Assembly: GCA_948566455.1 (NCBI GenBank) | Contig: CAOYQO010000027.1 | Span: 1 to 40,167, forward strand | From: an uncultured Phocaeicola sp. | GTDB lineage: Bacteria; Bacteroidota; Bacteroidia; Bacteroidales; Bacteroidaceae | Length of the DNA: 40,167 nt | Direction of reading: 5' to 3' | Shown here: piece by piece, positions 8,379 through 16,684 of the stretch | Position numbering within the stretch: position 1 is the stretch's first letter | Layout: each line of letters opens with the position of its first letter | Position numbers and translations under genes: made by a program | Notes under the pieces: generated by a model | The model's input: the letters and a program-made list of their open reading frames with translations, nothing else | What the model was told of the DNA's origin: nothing | The model's database searches: none

Positions 8379-9383
8379 ATGATGAAAAAGATAAAAACAT
8401 TATGTGGTGTGTTGGCTCTGCTTTGTGTAGGGATGATGCCGGTAAGCGCGCAAAATGTGCTGAAATTCAATGCAGACAAGAAGTTTAAGATTGTTCAGTT
8501 CACTGATGTTCATTGGGTACCGGGAGACTCTGCCTCGGAAGAAGCGGCGGAGCGAATGAATGAGGTCTTGGATGTTGAGAAACCGGATTTGGTGATTTAT
8601 ACAGGTGATTTGGTGTTTGGCAAGCCGGCGAGCGAGGCATTGTCTAAAGCTTTGGAACCTGTTGTTTCCCGCCGTTTGCCTTTTGCCGTGACTTGGGGAA
8701 ACCATGATGATGAGCAAGATATGACCCGTATTGAGTTACTGGAATATATCAAAGATATGCCGGGTAATCTGACCTCTACCACGGCAGGGATTTCGGGAGT
8801 TACTAATTATGTACTTCCTTTGAAGTCGGAAGACGGAAAGAAGGATGCAGCTGTGCTTTATGTCTTCGATAGCAATGCGTATTCGTCTTTGAAACAGGTA
8901 AAAGGGTATGATTGGATAAAGCCGGATCAGATAAATTGGTATGTTGAGAGCAGTGTGGGATATACGGAACGTAATGGTGGCAAGCCACTGCCCTCGTTGG
9001 CTTTCTTTCATATTCCTTTTCCGGAATATAATGAAGCGGCGCAAGATGAAAATGCGTTATTGATAGGAACACGTAAGGAAAAGGCTTGTGCTCCGTTGAT
9101 TAATACAGGTTTGTATGCTGCTATGCTGAATGCAGGAGACATAATGGCTACATTTGTGGGGCACGACCATGTGAATGATTATGTAGTTGATTGGAAAGGG
9201 ATTTTGTTGTGCTATGGACGGTTTACCGGAGGGAATACCGTTTATCACGATATTCCGGGAGGAAATGGGGCACGGGTCATTGAACTGACACAAGGAGTGC
9301 GCTCTTTCAAGACATGGGAGCGTTTGGAGGGAGGAAAGATTATTAATGAAGTAAATTATCCGTCTGATTTCCAAAGAGAATAA
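8379..9383 (+). CDS. Exported calcineurin-like metallophosphoesterase
   Basis: This 334-residue dinuclear metallophosphoesterase carries the full motif set: DVH (D43, H45), GD (76-77), GNHD (107-110), FFHIP (H211) and GHDH (261-264). The layout resembles Dcr2/purple-acid-phosphatase-like members. A signal peptide ends in PVSAQ (about residues 21-25) with no lipobox, so the enzyme should act in the periplasm. It begins 22 bp after the SusD gene and is probably co-transcribed with the transporter pair. In that context it would remove phosphate from an imported ligand. The exact substrate (phosphomonoester or phosphodiester) is not visible. Confidence 0.88.
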   Translation: MMKKIKTLCGVLALLCVGMMPVSAQNVLKFNADKKFKIVQFTDVHWVPGDSASEEAAERMNEVLDVEKPDLVIYTGDLVFGKPASEALSKALEPVVSRRLPFAVTWGNHDDEQDMTRIELLEYIKDMPGNLTSTTAGISGVTNYVLPLKSEDGKKDAAVLYVFDSNAYSSLKQVKGYDWIKPDQINWYVESSVGYTERNGGKPLPSLAFFHIPFPEYNEAAQDENALLIGTRKEKACAPLINTGLYAAMLNAGDIMATFVGHDHVNDYVVDWKGILLCYGRFTGGNTVYHDIPGGNGARVIELTQGVRSFKTWERLEGGKIINEVNYPSDFQRE

Positions 9384-9487
9384 TAGTCAGTTGGGCAGGA
9401 TAGAGGTATTCTCAGTACCTGTCCCTTCCGGTGACAAGACTGTTTCGTCATTTGTTATACATAAATTATTGTCACAGCTTCATACAT

Positions 9488-9540
9488 CCCTGTCGGCATT
9501 CTATGGATATAGTTAATAATGGCCGGCAGGGTGATAGAAT
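9488..9540. repeat. Two interleaved inverted repeats in a convergent intergenic region
   Basis: CCCTGTCGGC (9488-9497) pairs with GCCGGCAGGG (9522-9531), with one G-U wobble in RNA. ATTCTAT (9498-9504) pairs with ATAGAAT (9534-9540). The arms are ordered A-B-A'-B', which permits an H-type pseudoknot or two mutually exclusive hairpins. There is no T-run on either strand, so it is not a standard terminator. The region lies between the 3' ends of the phosphoesterase and DUF2851 genes. Confidence 0.5.
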
Positions 9541-9541
9541 A

Positions 9542-10807
9542 TTATGACCGTTTCAGATATTCGTACCCTATCCGGCAATACAGGCATTTTTTCTTATCGC
9601 AATATTCTTTCTTTAATTGTATCAAAGCTTGGCTGTCGGCGGCATTGGAGGCTTTCATTCCGCATTGTTCCCACATGCGGGTGATATAATTGTTCTCCGC
9701 TTTCAATTCTTCCAGAAAACTGCCGGCACGTGCACAAAGTACACGATTCCCTTTATGCAGTCCGTAAGCATAGAGAAATGTCACTACCGTGTTGATAATG
9801 AGTAAATCCAGTGAGGTGTTACTTAGAGTCTTCGGACGGGAAGGGGAAGAACCGCCAAATGTATAATGAGTGAGCCAGTATTCTGACGTTCCTCCTTTCA
9901 GAATATCTCTGACACCTTGTAGTGTCTCCGTTTCCATGATGCGAGAGAGCAGTCCGTAGGCACGATGATAAAGACATGCCAACTGTGCAATCCGTATATG
10001 CGGAAAATTAGCAGGACGTAGCCGGAGAAAACGCCATAGGGAAGCATCCATCGGGATAAGTCCGAATTTATGCTGTAGATAGGTGTACTCTTTTTTTAGC
10101 CGGAGATAGTATCCGTCTCCATCAGAATCTTCCAGAATGCCGGCTTGTCCAAAGAAGATGGCTTCTATCTGGAAAAGGTCGTTCCGATGCTTGTCTACCG
10201 CCCGGAAGGGAAGCCGATGAGCCCAGGTTTCGAAAGCGTCTCCGTTCAGCCCGAAACCGAAATTACGTGCCAGTGTGATAAAAAAAGCATCTTCCCAATT
10301 GCCTTGACAACGTTTTAACCGTTCATTCAATAAGGTCGCTTTTTGCTCGAATCTTTCCATCTGTAAGGCAGTCATCCATGAGTGGGCGGTGAAAGGGGGG
10401 AGTGAAGGAATGATGCGGTAACAAGGGGGGTAGCTGTCTGTTTCCAACAGTTCCTTGTAGTTGGTGCGGACCGCTTCCGGGCAGATGAGTTGTATTTGGG
10501 GGATTCTTTCTCCATTGCTCCTGCTGATTTCCGTATCTATTTCGGAGGCTATATGCAGAATGACAGAGTTGTAACCGGCATCTGCATGATGTCCGTGTTT
10601 GAACCAGTCTGAAGATCTTTCATGTATCTCGATATTGCCTATCCAAAGCACACCGTCCAGCTTGAGCTTGGCATTAAAAAAATCGGGACCGGCGTCGGTA
10701 TTCGCCAGTCCCGTATCTATAACTTCCACTTGTTGGCCGGTTGTCGTTTTCAGTTCTTTGAGAGGAAATATTTTATGTTTCCATACATAGTGTAATAGTT
10801 GTTCCAT
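9542..10807 (-). CDS. DUF2851 family protein
   Basis: This 421-residue cytoplasmic protein has the layout of the uncharacterised DUF2851 family of Bacteroidetes. The most patterned part is near the N-terminus: AGPDFFNAK (39-47), GNIEIH (57-62), SSDWFKHGHHAD (65-76) and YNSVILHI (79-86). A GPDF-to-ExH arrangement on successive strands resembles a PD-(D/E)XK nuclease core; that is my inference. The C-terminus holds four Cys spaced C-x20-C-x4-C-x2-C (ending in YCDKKKCLYCRIG), a possible metal or Fe-S site. There is no signal peptide or membrane segment. It is transcribed alone and divergently from dapB across an 83-bp gap. Confidence 0.8.
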   Translation of the reverse strand: MEQLLHYVWKHKIFPLKELKTTTGQQVEVIDTGLANTDAGPDFFNAKLKLDGVLWIGNIEIHERSSDWFKHGHHADAGYNSVILHIASEIDTEISRSNGERIPQIQLICPEAVRTNYKELLETDSYPPCYRIIPSLPPFTAHSWMTALQMERFEQKATLLNERLKRCQGNWEDAFFITLARNFGFGLNGDAFETWAHRLPFRAVDKHRNDLFQIEAIFFGQAGILEDSDGDGYYLRLKKEYTYLQHKFGLIPMDASLWRFLRLRPANFPHIRIAQLACLYHRAYGLLSRIMETETLQGVRDILKGGTSEYWLTHYTFGGSSPSRPKTLSNTSLDLLIINTVVTFLYAYGLHKGNRVLCARAGSFLEELKAENNYITRMWEQCGMKASNAADSQALIQLKKEYCDKKKCLYCRIGYEYLKRS

Positions 10808-10830
10808 GTTAATGAGGTGTAAATGTTTGG

Positions 10831-10838
10831 CAAATGTA
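10831..10838 (-). promoter_or_regulatory. -7 box of the DUF2851 gene
   Basis: On the minus strand TACATTTG matches TAnnTTTG, 23 bp before the ATG. A matching -33 element is not clear. It lies 21 bp from the divergent dapB -7 box, so the two promoters must share or overlap their upstream elements. Confidence 0.5.
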
Positions 10839-10859
10839 ATGGTTTACAACGAAAAACGC

Positions 10860-10867
10860 TATCTTTG
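10860..10867 (+). promoter_or_regulatory. -7 box of the dapB operon
   Basis: TATCTTTG is a perfect TAnnTTTG match, 23 bp before the dapB ATG at 10891. No good -33 TTTG lies at the usual distance. Confidence 0.6.
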
Positions 10868-10890
10868 TGGCTGAAATAACATTCGTAATT

Positions 10891-11646
10891 ATGAAAATAG
10901 CATTAATAGGATACGGAAAGATGGGCAAGGAGATTGAAAAGGTTGCAGTTGCCCGCGGACATGAGATTGTGAGTATTATAGATGTTGATAATCAAGATGA
11001 TTTTAATTCGGAAGCATTTAAATCAGCAGATGTGGCTATTGAGTTTACTAACCCGATGGTGGCATATGACAACTATATGAAAACTTTTGCTGCCGGTGTC
11101 AAATTGGTATCGGGCAGTACCGGATGGATGGACAAACATGGTGATGAGGTGAAAGAATTATGCACGAAAGGTGGAAAAACCTTGTTCTGGTCGTCTAACT
11201 TCAGTCTGGGTGTCGCTATATTCTCTGCTGTAAATAAATATTTGGCTAAAATAATGAATAACTTTCCCGCTTACGAGGTTTCCATGACCGAAACTCATCA
11301 TATTCATAAACTGGATGCGCCCAGCGGAACAGCCATCACGCTGGCCGAAGGAATTCTGGAAAATATGAACCGCAAGAGTAAATGGGTGAAAGGGACCATG
11401 GTGGCACCGGATGGAACCGTGTCGGGAACATCGGAATGTGCCGAGAATGAGTTTCCTGTAAATTCGATCCGTGAAGGGGAGGTGTTTGGTATTCATACTA
11501 TCCGCTATGACTCTGAGGCGGACAGCATCTCAATTACCCATGATGCAAAGAATCGGAAGGGGTTTGCCTTGGGAGCTGTTTTGGCGGCGGAATATACATC
11601 CAGGCATGAAGGGTTATTAGGAATGAGTGATTTATTTCAGTTTTAA
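10891..11646 (+). CDS. dapB: 4-hydroxy-tetrahydrodipicolinate reductase
   Basis: DapB reduces 4-hydroxy-tetrahydrodipicolinate with NAD(P)H in the lysine and diaminopimelate pathway that feeds peptidoglycan synthesis. The 251-residue product has the N-terminal dinucleotide motif GYGKMG (7-12) and the DapB signature ETHHIHKLDAPSGTA (134-148), containing the catalytic His pair, Lys140 and the SGT substrate-binding residues. I chose the ATG at 10891. An in-frame GTG at 10867 would put the start on top of the -7 box and add residues that the family lacks. The lepB gene begins 3 bp after its stop, so the two are co-transcribed. Confidence 0.95.
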   Translation: MKIALIGYGKMGKEIEKVAVARGHEIVSIIDVDNQDDFNSEAFKSADVAIEFTNPMVAYDNYMKTFAAGVKLVSGSTGWMDKHGDEVKELCTKGGKTLFWSSNFSLGVAIFSAVNKYLAKIMNNFPAYEVSMTETHHIHKLDAPSGTAITLAEGILENMNRKSKWVKGTMVAPDGTVSGTSECAENEFPVNSIREGEVFGIHTIRYDSEADSISITHDAKNRKGFALGAVLAAEYTSRHEGLLGMSDLFQF

Positions 11647-11649
11647 GAT

Positions 11650-13074
11650 ATGATAAGAGCAACACGTACACAGTGGATTAAGTTTGCCGTTGTTCTGGCG
11701 CTTTACCTGATATTTCTTGTCTGGTTGAGAAGCTGGCTGGGATTGGTGGTTGTACCGTTTATCTTCGATGCGTATATCACAAAGAAGATTCCATGGACTT
11801 GGTGGAGAGAGTCCAAGAACCGTCATGTAGTGACTGTCATGGGATGGGTGGATGCTATTGTATTCGCACTGGTGGCGGTATACTTTGTCAACCTCTATTT
11901 CTTCCAGAACTATGTGATTCCTTCTTCTTCGCTGGAAAAATCATTGCTGACGGGTGATTATCTGTTTGTGAGTAAAATGAGTTATGGGCCCCGTGTGCCT
12001 CAGACTCCGCTGCACATGCCGTTGGCACAACACACACTGCCGTTTTTTAATTGTAAATCATACCTTGAGCATCCACAATGGGATTATAAACGGGTGAAAG
12101 GTTTGGGGGATGTACAGTTGAATGATATCGTTGTCTTTAACTTTCCGGCCGGAGATACAGTTGCCACCGGTGTGCCCAATGATGATATTTACCGTCTGAG
12201 TTATGGCGCAGGCAAGGAGCTGGCAAAACCGGTGGATTTGGCTTCCATGACTCCGGAGCAGCAACGGGTGGTCTATGATTATTATTATCAGTTGGGACGG
12301 GAGTACCTGAAAGAGAATCCACAGAACTTCGGTGAGATAATCAGCCGTCCGGTAGACCGCCGTGAGAACTACGTGAAGCGGTGTGTGGGTTTGCCCGGAC
12401 AAACGTTGGAGATAAAGGATCGTATTATTTATTTGGATGGTAAAGCTAATAAAGAGCCTGATAATGTGCAGTATCGTTATCTGGTGAAAACCAAGCGCCC
12501 TATTCCCGATGACCTGGCTCATGAACTGGGTATCAGCAAGGAGGATATGATGATGTATTATACGGATGCTTCTGTTTATAATATGCCTCTGACGGAAAAA
12601 GCGAAAGCTGGTTTGTTGGCGCGTAAGGATATTGTAGTCAGTATTGAGAATACACCGGCTGATGATGCGGGGGGCTTGTACCCGCTGAATATGTATAAGA
12701 ACTGGACTACGGATAACTACGGACCTGTATGGATTCCCAAAAAGGGAGAGACGGTGAAACTCACGATAGAGAATCTTCCTGTTTATGAGCGTCCTATTCA
12801 TGTTTACGAGGGTAATGAACTGGCGGTGAAAGATGGAAAGATTTATATTAACGGCAAGGAAACCGATGAGTATACTTTCAAGATGGATTATTACTGGATG
12901 ATGGGAGATAACCGTCATAATTCGGCTGACTCCCGTTTTTGGGGATTTGTTCCCGAAGATCATGTGGTGGGAAAACCTATCTTTATCTGGTTGTCATTGG
13001 ATAATGACCGTGGCTGGCTGGATGGAAAAATACGTTGGAACCGATTGTTTACCTTTGTAGATAACATTAAATAA
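11650..13074 (+). CDS. lepB: Signal peptidase I (active copy)
   Basis: This inner-membrane Ser/Lys protease removes signal peptides from exported proteins. The 474-residue product has hydrophobic segments at about 11-40 and 66-86 anchoring a large periplasmic domain. Conserved boxes are intact: box B IPSSSLEKSLL (90-100) with the nucleophile at Ser94, box C GDYLFVSKMSYG (102-113), box D NYVKRCVGLPG (240-250) with the general base Lys243, and box E GDNRHNSADSR (about 419-429). Long insertions between boxes C and D and between D and E make it larger than the roughly 320-residue E. coli enzyme; such insertions are usual in Bacteroidetes. It sits between dapB and a degenerate paralogue. Confidence 0.95.
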   Translation: MIRATRTQWIKFAVVLALYLIFLVWLRSWLGLVVVPFIFDAYITKKIPWTWWRESKNRHVVTVMGWVDAIVFALVAVYFVNLYFFQNYVIPSSSLEKSLLTGDYLFVSKMSYGPRVPQTPLHMPLAQHTLPFFNCKSYLEHPQWDYKRVKGLGDVQLNDIVVFNFPAGDTVATGVPNDDIYRLSYGAGKELAKPVDLASMTPEQQRVVYDYYYQLGREYLKENPQNFGEIISRPVDRRENYVKRCVGLPGQTLEIKDRIIYLDGKANKEPDNVQYRYLVKTKRPIPDDLAHELGISKEDMMMYYTDASVYNMPLTEKAKAGLLARKDIVVSIENTPADDAGGLYPLNMYKNWTTDNYGPVWIPKKGETVKLTIENLPVYERPIHVYEGNELAVKDGKIYINGKETDEYTFKMDYYWMMGDNRHNSADSRFWGFVPEDHVVGKPIFIWLSLDNDRGWLDGKIRWNRLFTFVDNIK

Positions 13075-13075
13075 A

Positions 13076-13975
13076 TTGCGCATACCCTGTATTCCTGTAT
13101 GGATAAAAGCAATGCTTACTGCTGTCATTCTGGTACTGTTGGTAAAGACATTTGCTTTCACCTCCTGCACCATTCCCTCTACCGGTATGGAGAATAGCCT
13201 TTATCAAGGGGAAAGGGTTTTGGTGAATAAGTGGAGTTATGGGTTTCGTGTGCCTTTTTCTATCTGGCGGTGGCTGGGAAAAACTGCCGGGAAAGGGGAT
13301 ATTGTGTTGTTCAACAATCCTAATCCACGGTCTCCTCAGACGTCGGTGGGCAATCGGGAAGTGTTTATAAGCCGTGTGGTAGGAGTACCCGGAGATACGT
13401 TGATGTTGAATGATGAACTGTGGGTGACCGACGAACAAGTGTTGAGCCCGGATAGTAAATCTTTGTATGTCTATTCTCATACGGAAGAAGAAACGATGCA
13501 GGCTGCCATGCAGCAAGTGAACATTCAGGGAAACAGGTTGGTGGGGTATGCCGAGGGGAAGTATATACGTACCTTCAGTCATTATGAATATTACCTGTTA
13601 AAACAAAAACTGGCGGGAAAAGTGGATTTGATTCCTCTTTATCATAAGGATATAAGCAAGAGCCATCCCTTTGTGATCCCGGAAAAAGGGAAACCTGTCA
13701 AGGTATATCCTTGGAATGTGACCTTGTTGTGCAATACTATTGTCCGCCATGAAGGGAGAGTGGCTTCTGTCAGGGGAGATACCCTGTATGTAGGGGGAAA
13801 ACCTGTAGAAGCCTATACATTTAATAAAAATTATTACTGGATGGCATCCAATAATCCGGTAAATCTGTGTGATTCGCGTTTATTCGGCCTGGTGCCCGAT
13901 GACCATTTGATCGGTAAAGCTTGGCGCATTTGGTTTTCATCCAGAAAAGGGCGCATTTTTCAACGAGTGCAATAA
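13076..13975 (+). CDS. Signal peptidase I paralogue lacking both catalytic residues (probable pseudoenzyme)
   Basis: This 299-residue S26-family protein follows lepB by 1 bp. It has one N-terminal membrane segment (about 12-30) and the same box order as lepB. The nucleophile position of box B is Gly37 (IPSTGMENSL; codon GGT 13184-13186), and the general-base Lys of box D is Ser99 (VFISRVVGVPGD; codon AGC 13370-13372). Box E is ASNNPVNLCDSR instead of GDNRxxSxDSR. Structural motifs such as RVLVNKWSYG and FGLVPDDHLIGKA are retained, so the fold is under selection but peptidase activity is unlikely. The start here is TTG at 13076; an ATG at 13112 would still keep the membrane segment. A role as partner or regulator of LepB is inferred. 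Confidence 0.85.
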   Translation: MRIPCIPVWIKAMLTAVILVLLVKTFAFTSCTIPSTGMENSLYQGERVLVNKWSYGFRVPFSIWRWLGKTAGKGDIVLFNNPNPRSPQTSVGNREVFISRVVGVPGDTLMLNDELWVTDEQVLSPDSKSLYVYSHTEEETMQAAMQQVNIQGNRLVGYAEGKYIRTFSHYEYYLLKQKLAGKVDLIPLYHKDISKSHPFVIPEKGKPVKVYPWNVTLLCNTIVRHEGRVASVRGDTLYVGGKPVEAYTFNKNYYWMASNNPVNLCDSRLFGLVPDDHLIGKAWRIWFSSRKGRIFQRVQ

Positions 13976-14631
13976 TGGAGAATACGATATATTTAAGTTC
14001 GGCCTATCTGGCCCCGGTGGAATATTATACAAAACTGTTTGCCTGTGAGAAGGCCTATGTGGAACAGTATGACAATTATGTGAAACAGACTTATCGCAAC
14101 CGTTGTGTCATTGCGGCAGCCGACGGTCCGCTGGCACTGACTATCCCTACGGAAAAAAGCGGTACGCCTAAATGCCTGATGAAGGATGTCCGTATTTCGG
14201 ATCATGGCAATTGGCGTCATATACATTGGAATGCTTTGGTGGCTGCATATAGAAACAGTCCTTTCTTTGAGTACTATGCTGATGATTTCCGCGTCTTTTA
14301 TGAAAAGAAATATGCCTTCTTGTGGGATTATAATCAGGAAATTTGTTCTTTAGTATGCGATTTGATCGATATTCATCCCCATATGGAAGGAACAACGGAA
14401 TATTGCATGGAATTTGTTCCGGGTGAGGTTGATTTTCGTGAGACTATTCATCCGAAGCGTGACTGGCGTGAGGCGGATGCTGACTTTTGCCCTAAACCTT
14501 ACTATCAAGTTTTTGATGCCAAATACGGTTTTCTGCCGAATTTGAGTATCGCCGATCTTTTGTTTAATATGGGGCCGGAGAGCCTGATTGTTTTGCGAGA
14601 TAGTGTTAAAGGTATAAACCATAAAGAATAA
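13975..14631 (+). CDS. WbqC-like family protein
   Basis: This 218-residue protein matches the WbqC-like family (PF08889 type), whose founding members lie in O-antigen loci; the biochemical function is not established. It opens with the family-typical YLSSAYLAPVEYYTKL and contains TIPTEKS, HIHWNAL and YRNSPFFEYY, ending with LSIADLLFNMGPES. There is no signal peptide or membrane segment. The ATG at 13975 overlaps the stop of the preceding gene by one base (TAATG), suggesting translational coupling. That places the real start 54 bp downstream of the open frame's limit. It is co-transcribed with the signal-peptidase pair. Confidence 0.85.
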   Translation: MENTIYLSSAYLAPVEYYTKLFACEKAYVEQYDNYVKQTYRNRCVIAAADGPLALTIPTEKSGTPKCLMKDVRISDHGNWRHIHWNALVAAYRNSPFFEYYADDFRVFYEKKYAFLWDYNQEICSLVCDLIDIHPHMEGTTEYCMEFVPGEVDFRETIHPKRDWREADADFCPKPYYQVFDAKYGFLPNLSIADLLFNMGPESLIVLRDSVKGINHKE

Positions 14632-14635
14632 TATC

Positions 14636-15448
14636 ATGAATAATTTGTTTAGTGTAAAAGACCAGGTGGTGGTAATCACCGGTGGAACAGGGGTTTTGGG
14701 AAAGGCTATTGCCGCCCATTTGGCAGAAGAAGGTGCCAAGGTTGTTATATTAGGCCGTAAGGCAGAAGTAGGAAATGCCATTGTAAACGAAATCAAGGCC
14801 AAAGGCGGGGAAGCCATGTTTCTTGTAACGAATGTGTTGGATGAGGCTATATTGGAGCAGAATCTGAAGGATATTCTCGCAGCATATGGTCGTGTAGATG
14901 CATTGCTGAATGCAGCAGGAGGTAATATGCCGGGTGCTACGATTGCTCCTACAGGAAATTTCTTTGATTTGAAGGTCGATGAGTTCCAGAAAGTGCTTAA
15001 TCTGAATCTTACCGGAACAGTTCTGCCTACACAGGTATTTTTGAAGCCGATGGTGGAACAGAAGAAAGGAGCTATTGTGAACTTCTCTTCTATGGCGGCA
15101 TTCCGTCCGATGACCCGTGTATGTGGTTATGCGGCTGCAAAGGCGGGAATCTCTAATTTCACTGCGTTCATGGCCAATGAAGTGGCTACGAAATTTGGTG
15201 AAGGCATCCGCGTGAATGCCATTGCTCCGGGATTCTTCCTGACCGAACAGAACCGTACTTTGTTGACAAACGAAGATGGTACATATACTCAGCGTGGTAA
15301 TGATGTGATTCGCCAGACTCCGTTCAAACGTTTCGGTAAAGCAGAGGAACTGTGTGGAACCATCCAGTATCTCATCAGCGATGCCAGCAGCTTTGTAACC
15401 GGTACAGTAGCCGTAGTAGATGGTGGTTTCAATGCATTTGCCATGTAA
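14636..15448 (+). CDS. SDR-family D-mannonate oxidoreductase (fructuronate reductase)
   Basis: This 270-residue short-chain dehydrogenase has the cofactor motif TGGTGVLG (15-22), NAAGG (92-96), the catalytic SS (151-152) and YxxxK as YAAAK (165-169). The next gene is uxuA. The insert around the substrate site (GGNMPGATI, GFFLTEQNRTLL) fits the SDR-type D-mannonate oxidoreductase (YjmF/UxuB of Bacillus type), which interconverts fructuronate and mannonate in glucuronate catabolism. This enzyme is not homologous to E. coli UxuB. It begins 4 bp after the wbqC-like stop. Substrate assignment rests on the uxuA linkage. Confidence 0.87.
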   Translation: MNNLFSVKDQVVVITGGTGVLGKAIAAHLAEEGAKVVILGRKAEVGNAIVNEIKAKGGEAMFLVTNVLDEAILEQNLKDILAAYGRVDALLNAAGGNMPGATIAPTGNFFDLKVDEFQKVLNLNLTGTVLPTQVFLKPMVEQKKGAIVNFSSMAAFRPMTRVCGYAAAKAGISNFTAFMANEVATKFGEGIRVNAIAPGFFLTEQNRTLLTNEDGTYTQRGNDVIRQTPFKRFGKAEELCGTIQYLISDASSFVTGTVAVVDGGFNAFAM

Positions 15449-15487
15449 CAAGTCTTTAGTTTTTAATTCTCAATTTTTTTATTTGAT

Positions 15488-16663
15488 ATGATTTTATGTG
15501 AGCAAACATGGCGCTGGTACGGACCGAATGATCCCGTATCATTGTGGGACATCAAACAAGCCGGAGCAACCGGTATTGTCAATGCCTTACATCATATTCC
15601 CAACGGTGAAGTATGGACGGTAGAGGAAATAATGAAGCGCAAGAAATTGATTGAAGAAGCAGGATTAACTTGGAGTGTCGTAGAATCCGTGCCCGTACAC
15701 GAGCATATTAAGACACAGACAGGAGATTATCTGAGATATATCGAGAACTATAAACAGAGTTTGCGTAATCTGGCAGCATGTGGTATCTATATTGTGACTT
15801 ATAACTTCATGCCTGTACTGGATTGGACCCGTACGGACCTGGCATATACGTTGCCCGATGGTTCCAAGGCATTGCGTTTTGAGCGGGCTGCTTTTGTAGC
15901 GTTCGATCTGTTTATCTTGAAACGTCCGGGAGCCGAAAAGGAATACTCGGCCGAAGAGATAGAAAAGGCAAAAGCGCGTCTGGCACAAATGGATGAGGAA
16001 GAAATTCATCGTCTGACACGAAATATGATTGCTGGATTGCCCGGTTCGGAGGAAAGTTTTACATTGGAGCAATTCCAAAATGAACTGGACCGTTACAAGG
16101 ATATTGATGCGGACAAACTCCGCAATAACTTGATTTTCTTCTTGAAAGAAATTTGTCCGGTAGCCGATGAAGTGGGAGTAAAGCTCGTTATTCATCCGGA
16201 CGATCCGCCTATGTCTATTCTGGGCTTGCCGCGCATTATGAGTACGGAGGCGGATTTCAAGCTGTTGGTGGAAGCTGTACCTAATCCGTCAAACGGACTT
16301 TGTCTGTGCTGTGGCTCATTTGGCGTATCTGCACAGAATGATTTGCCGGGTATCATGGAACGTTGGGGAGACCGTATCAATTTTGTTCATTTGCGCAGTA
16401 CCCAACGTGATGCTGAAGGGAACTTTTATGAGGCGAATCATCTGGAGGGTGATGTGGACATGTATCATGTAGTTAAGAACCTGTTGAAAGTGCAGCAACG
16501 TCGTGGAATATCTATTCCTATGCGTCCGGATCATGGTCATCAGATGATAGATGATTTGAACAAGAAAACAAATCCGGGCTATTCTTGTTTGGGACGTATG
16601 CGTGGCCTTGCCGAGCTTCGTGGTTTGGAAAAAGGAATAGCGATGAGTATGGAAACAAAATAA
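15488..16663 (+). CDS. uxuA: Mannonate dehydratase
   Basis: UxuA dehydrates D-mannonate to 2-keto-3-deoxy-gluconate, the step after mannonate oxidoreductase in hexuronate breakdown. The 391-residue product matches the family length (394 in E. coli). It has recognisable motifs: the N-terminal EQTWRWYGPNDPVSLWDIKQAGATGIV, the mid-protein VIHPDDPP, the metal-site region CLCCGSFG, NFVHLRST, and MRPDHGHQM with the DHGH cluster at about 348-351. It lies 39 bp after the SDR gene and is closed by a strong terminator, so it ends the dapB operon or a sub-operon with the SDR gene. Confidence 0.95.
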   Translation: MILCEQTWRWYGPNDPVSLWDIKQAGATGIVNALHHIPNGEVWTVEEIMKRKKLIEEAGLTWSVVESVPVHEHIKTQTGDYLRYIENYKQSLRNLAACGIYIVTYNFMPVLDWTRTDLAYTLPDGSKALRFERAAFVAFDLFILKRPGAEKEYSAEEIEKAKARLAQMDEEEIHRLTRNMIAGLPGSEESFTLEQFQNELDRYKDIDADKLRNNLIFFLKEICPVADEVGVKLVIHPDDPPMSILGLPRIMSTEADFKLLVEAVPNPSNGLCLCCGSFGVSAQNDLPGIMERWGDRINFVHLRSTQRDAEGNFYEANHLEGDVDMYHVVKNLLKVQQRRGISIPMRPDHGHQMIDDLNKKTNPGYSCLGRMRGLAELRGLEKGIAMSMETK

Positions 16664-16684
16664 TCTTTTTTTAACATATAGAAA

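Noticed and set aside
12058..12963. 301-codon frame antisense to lepB
   Set aside because: It is Ile/His-rich with no recognisable domain; lepB motifs on the other strand are complete.
13178..13180. Ser35 of the lepB paralogue as a surviving nucleophile
   Set aside because: In the aligned motif IPSxS-M, Ser35 corresponds to the first, non-catalytic Ser; the nucleophile position is Gly37, and the general-base Lys is also gone.
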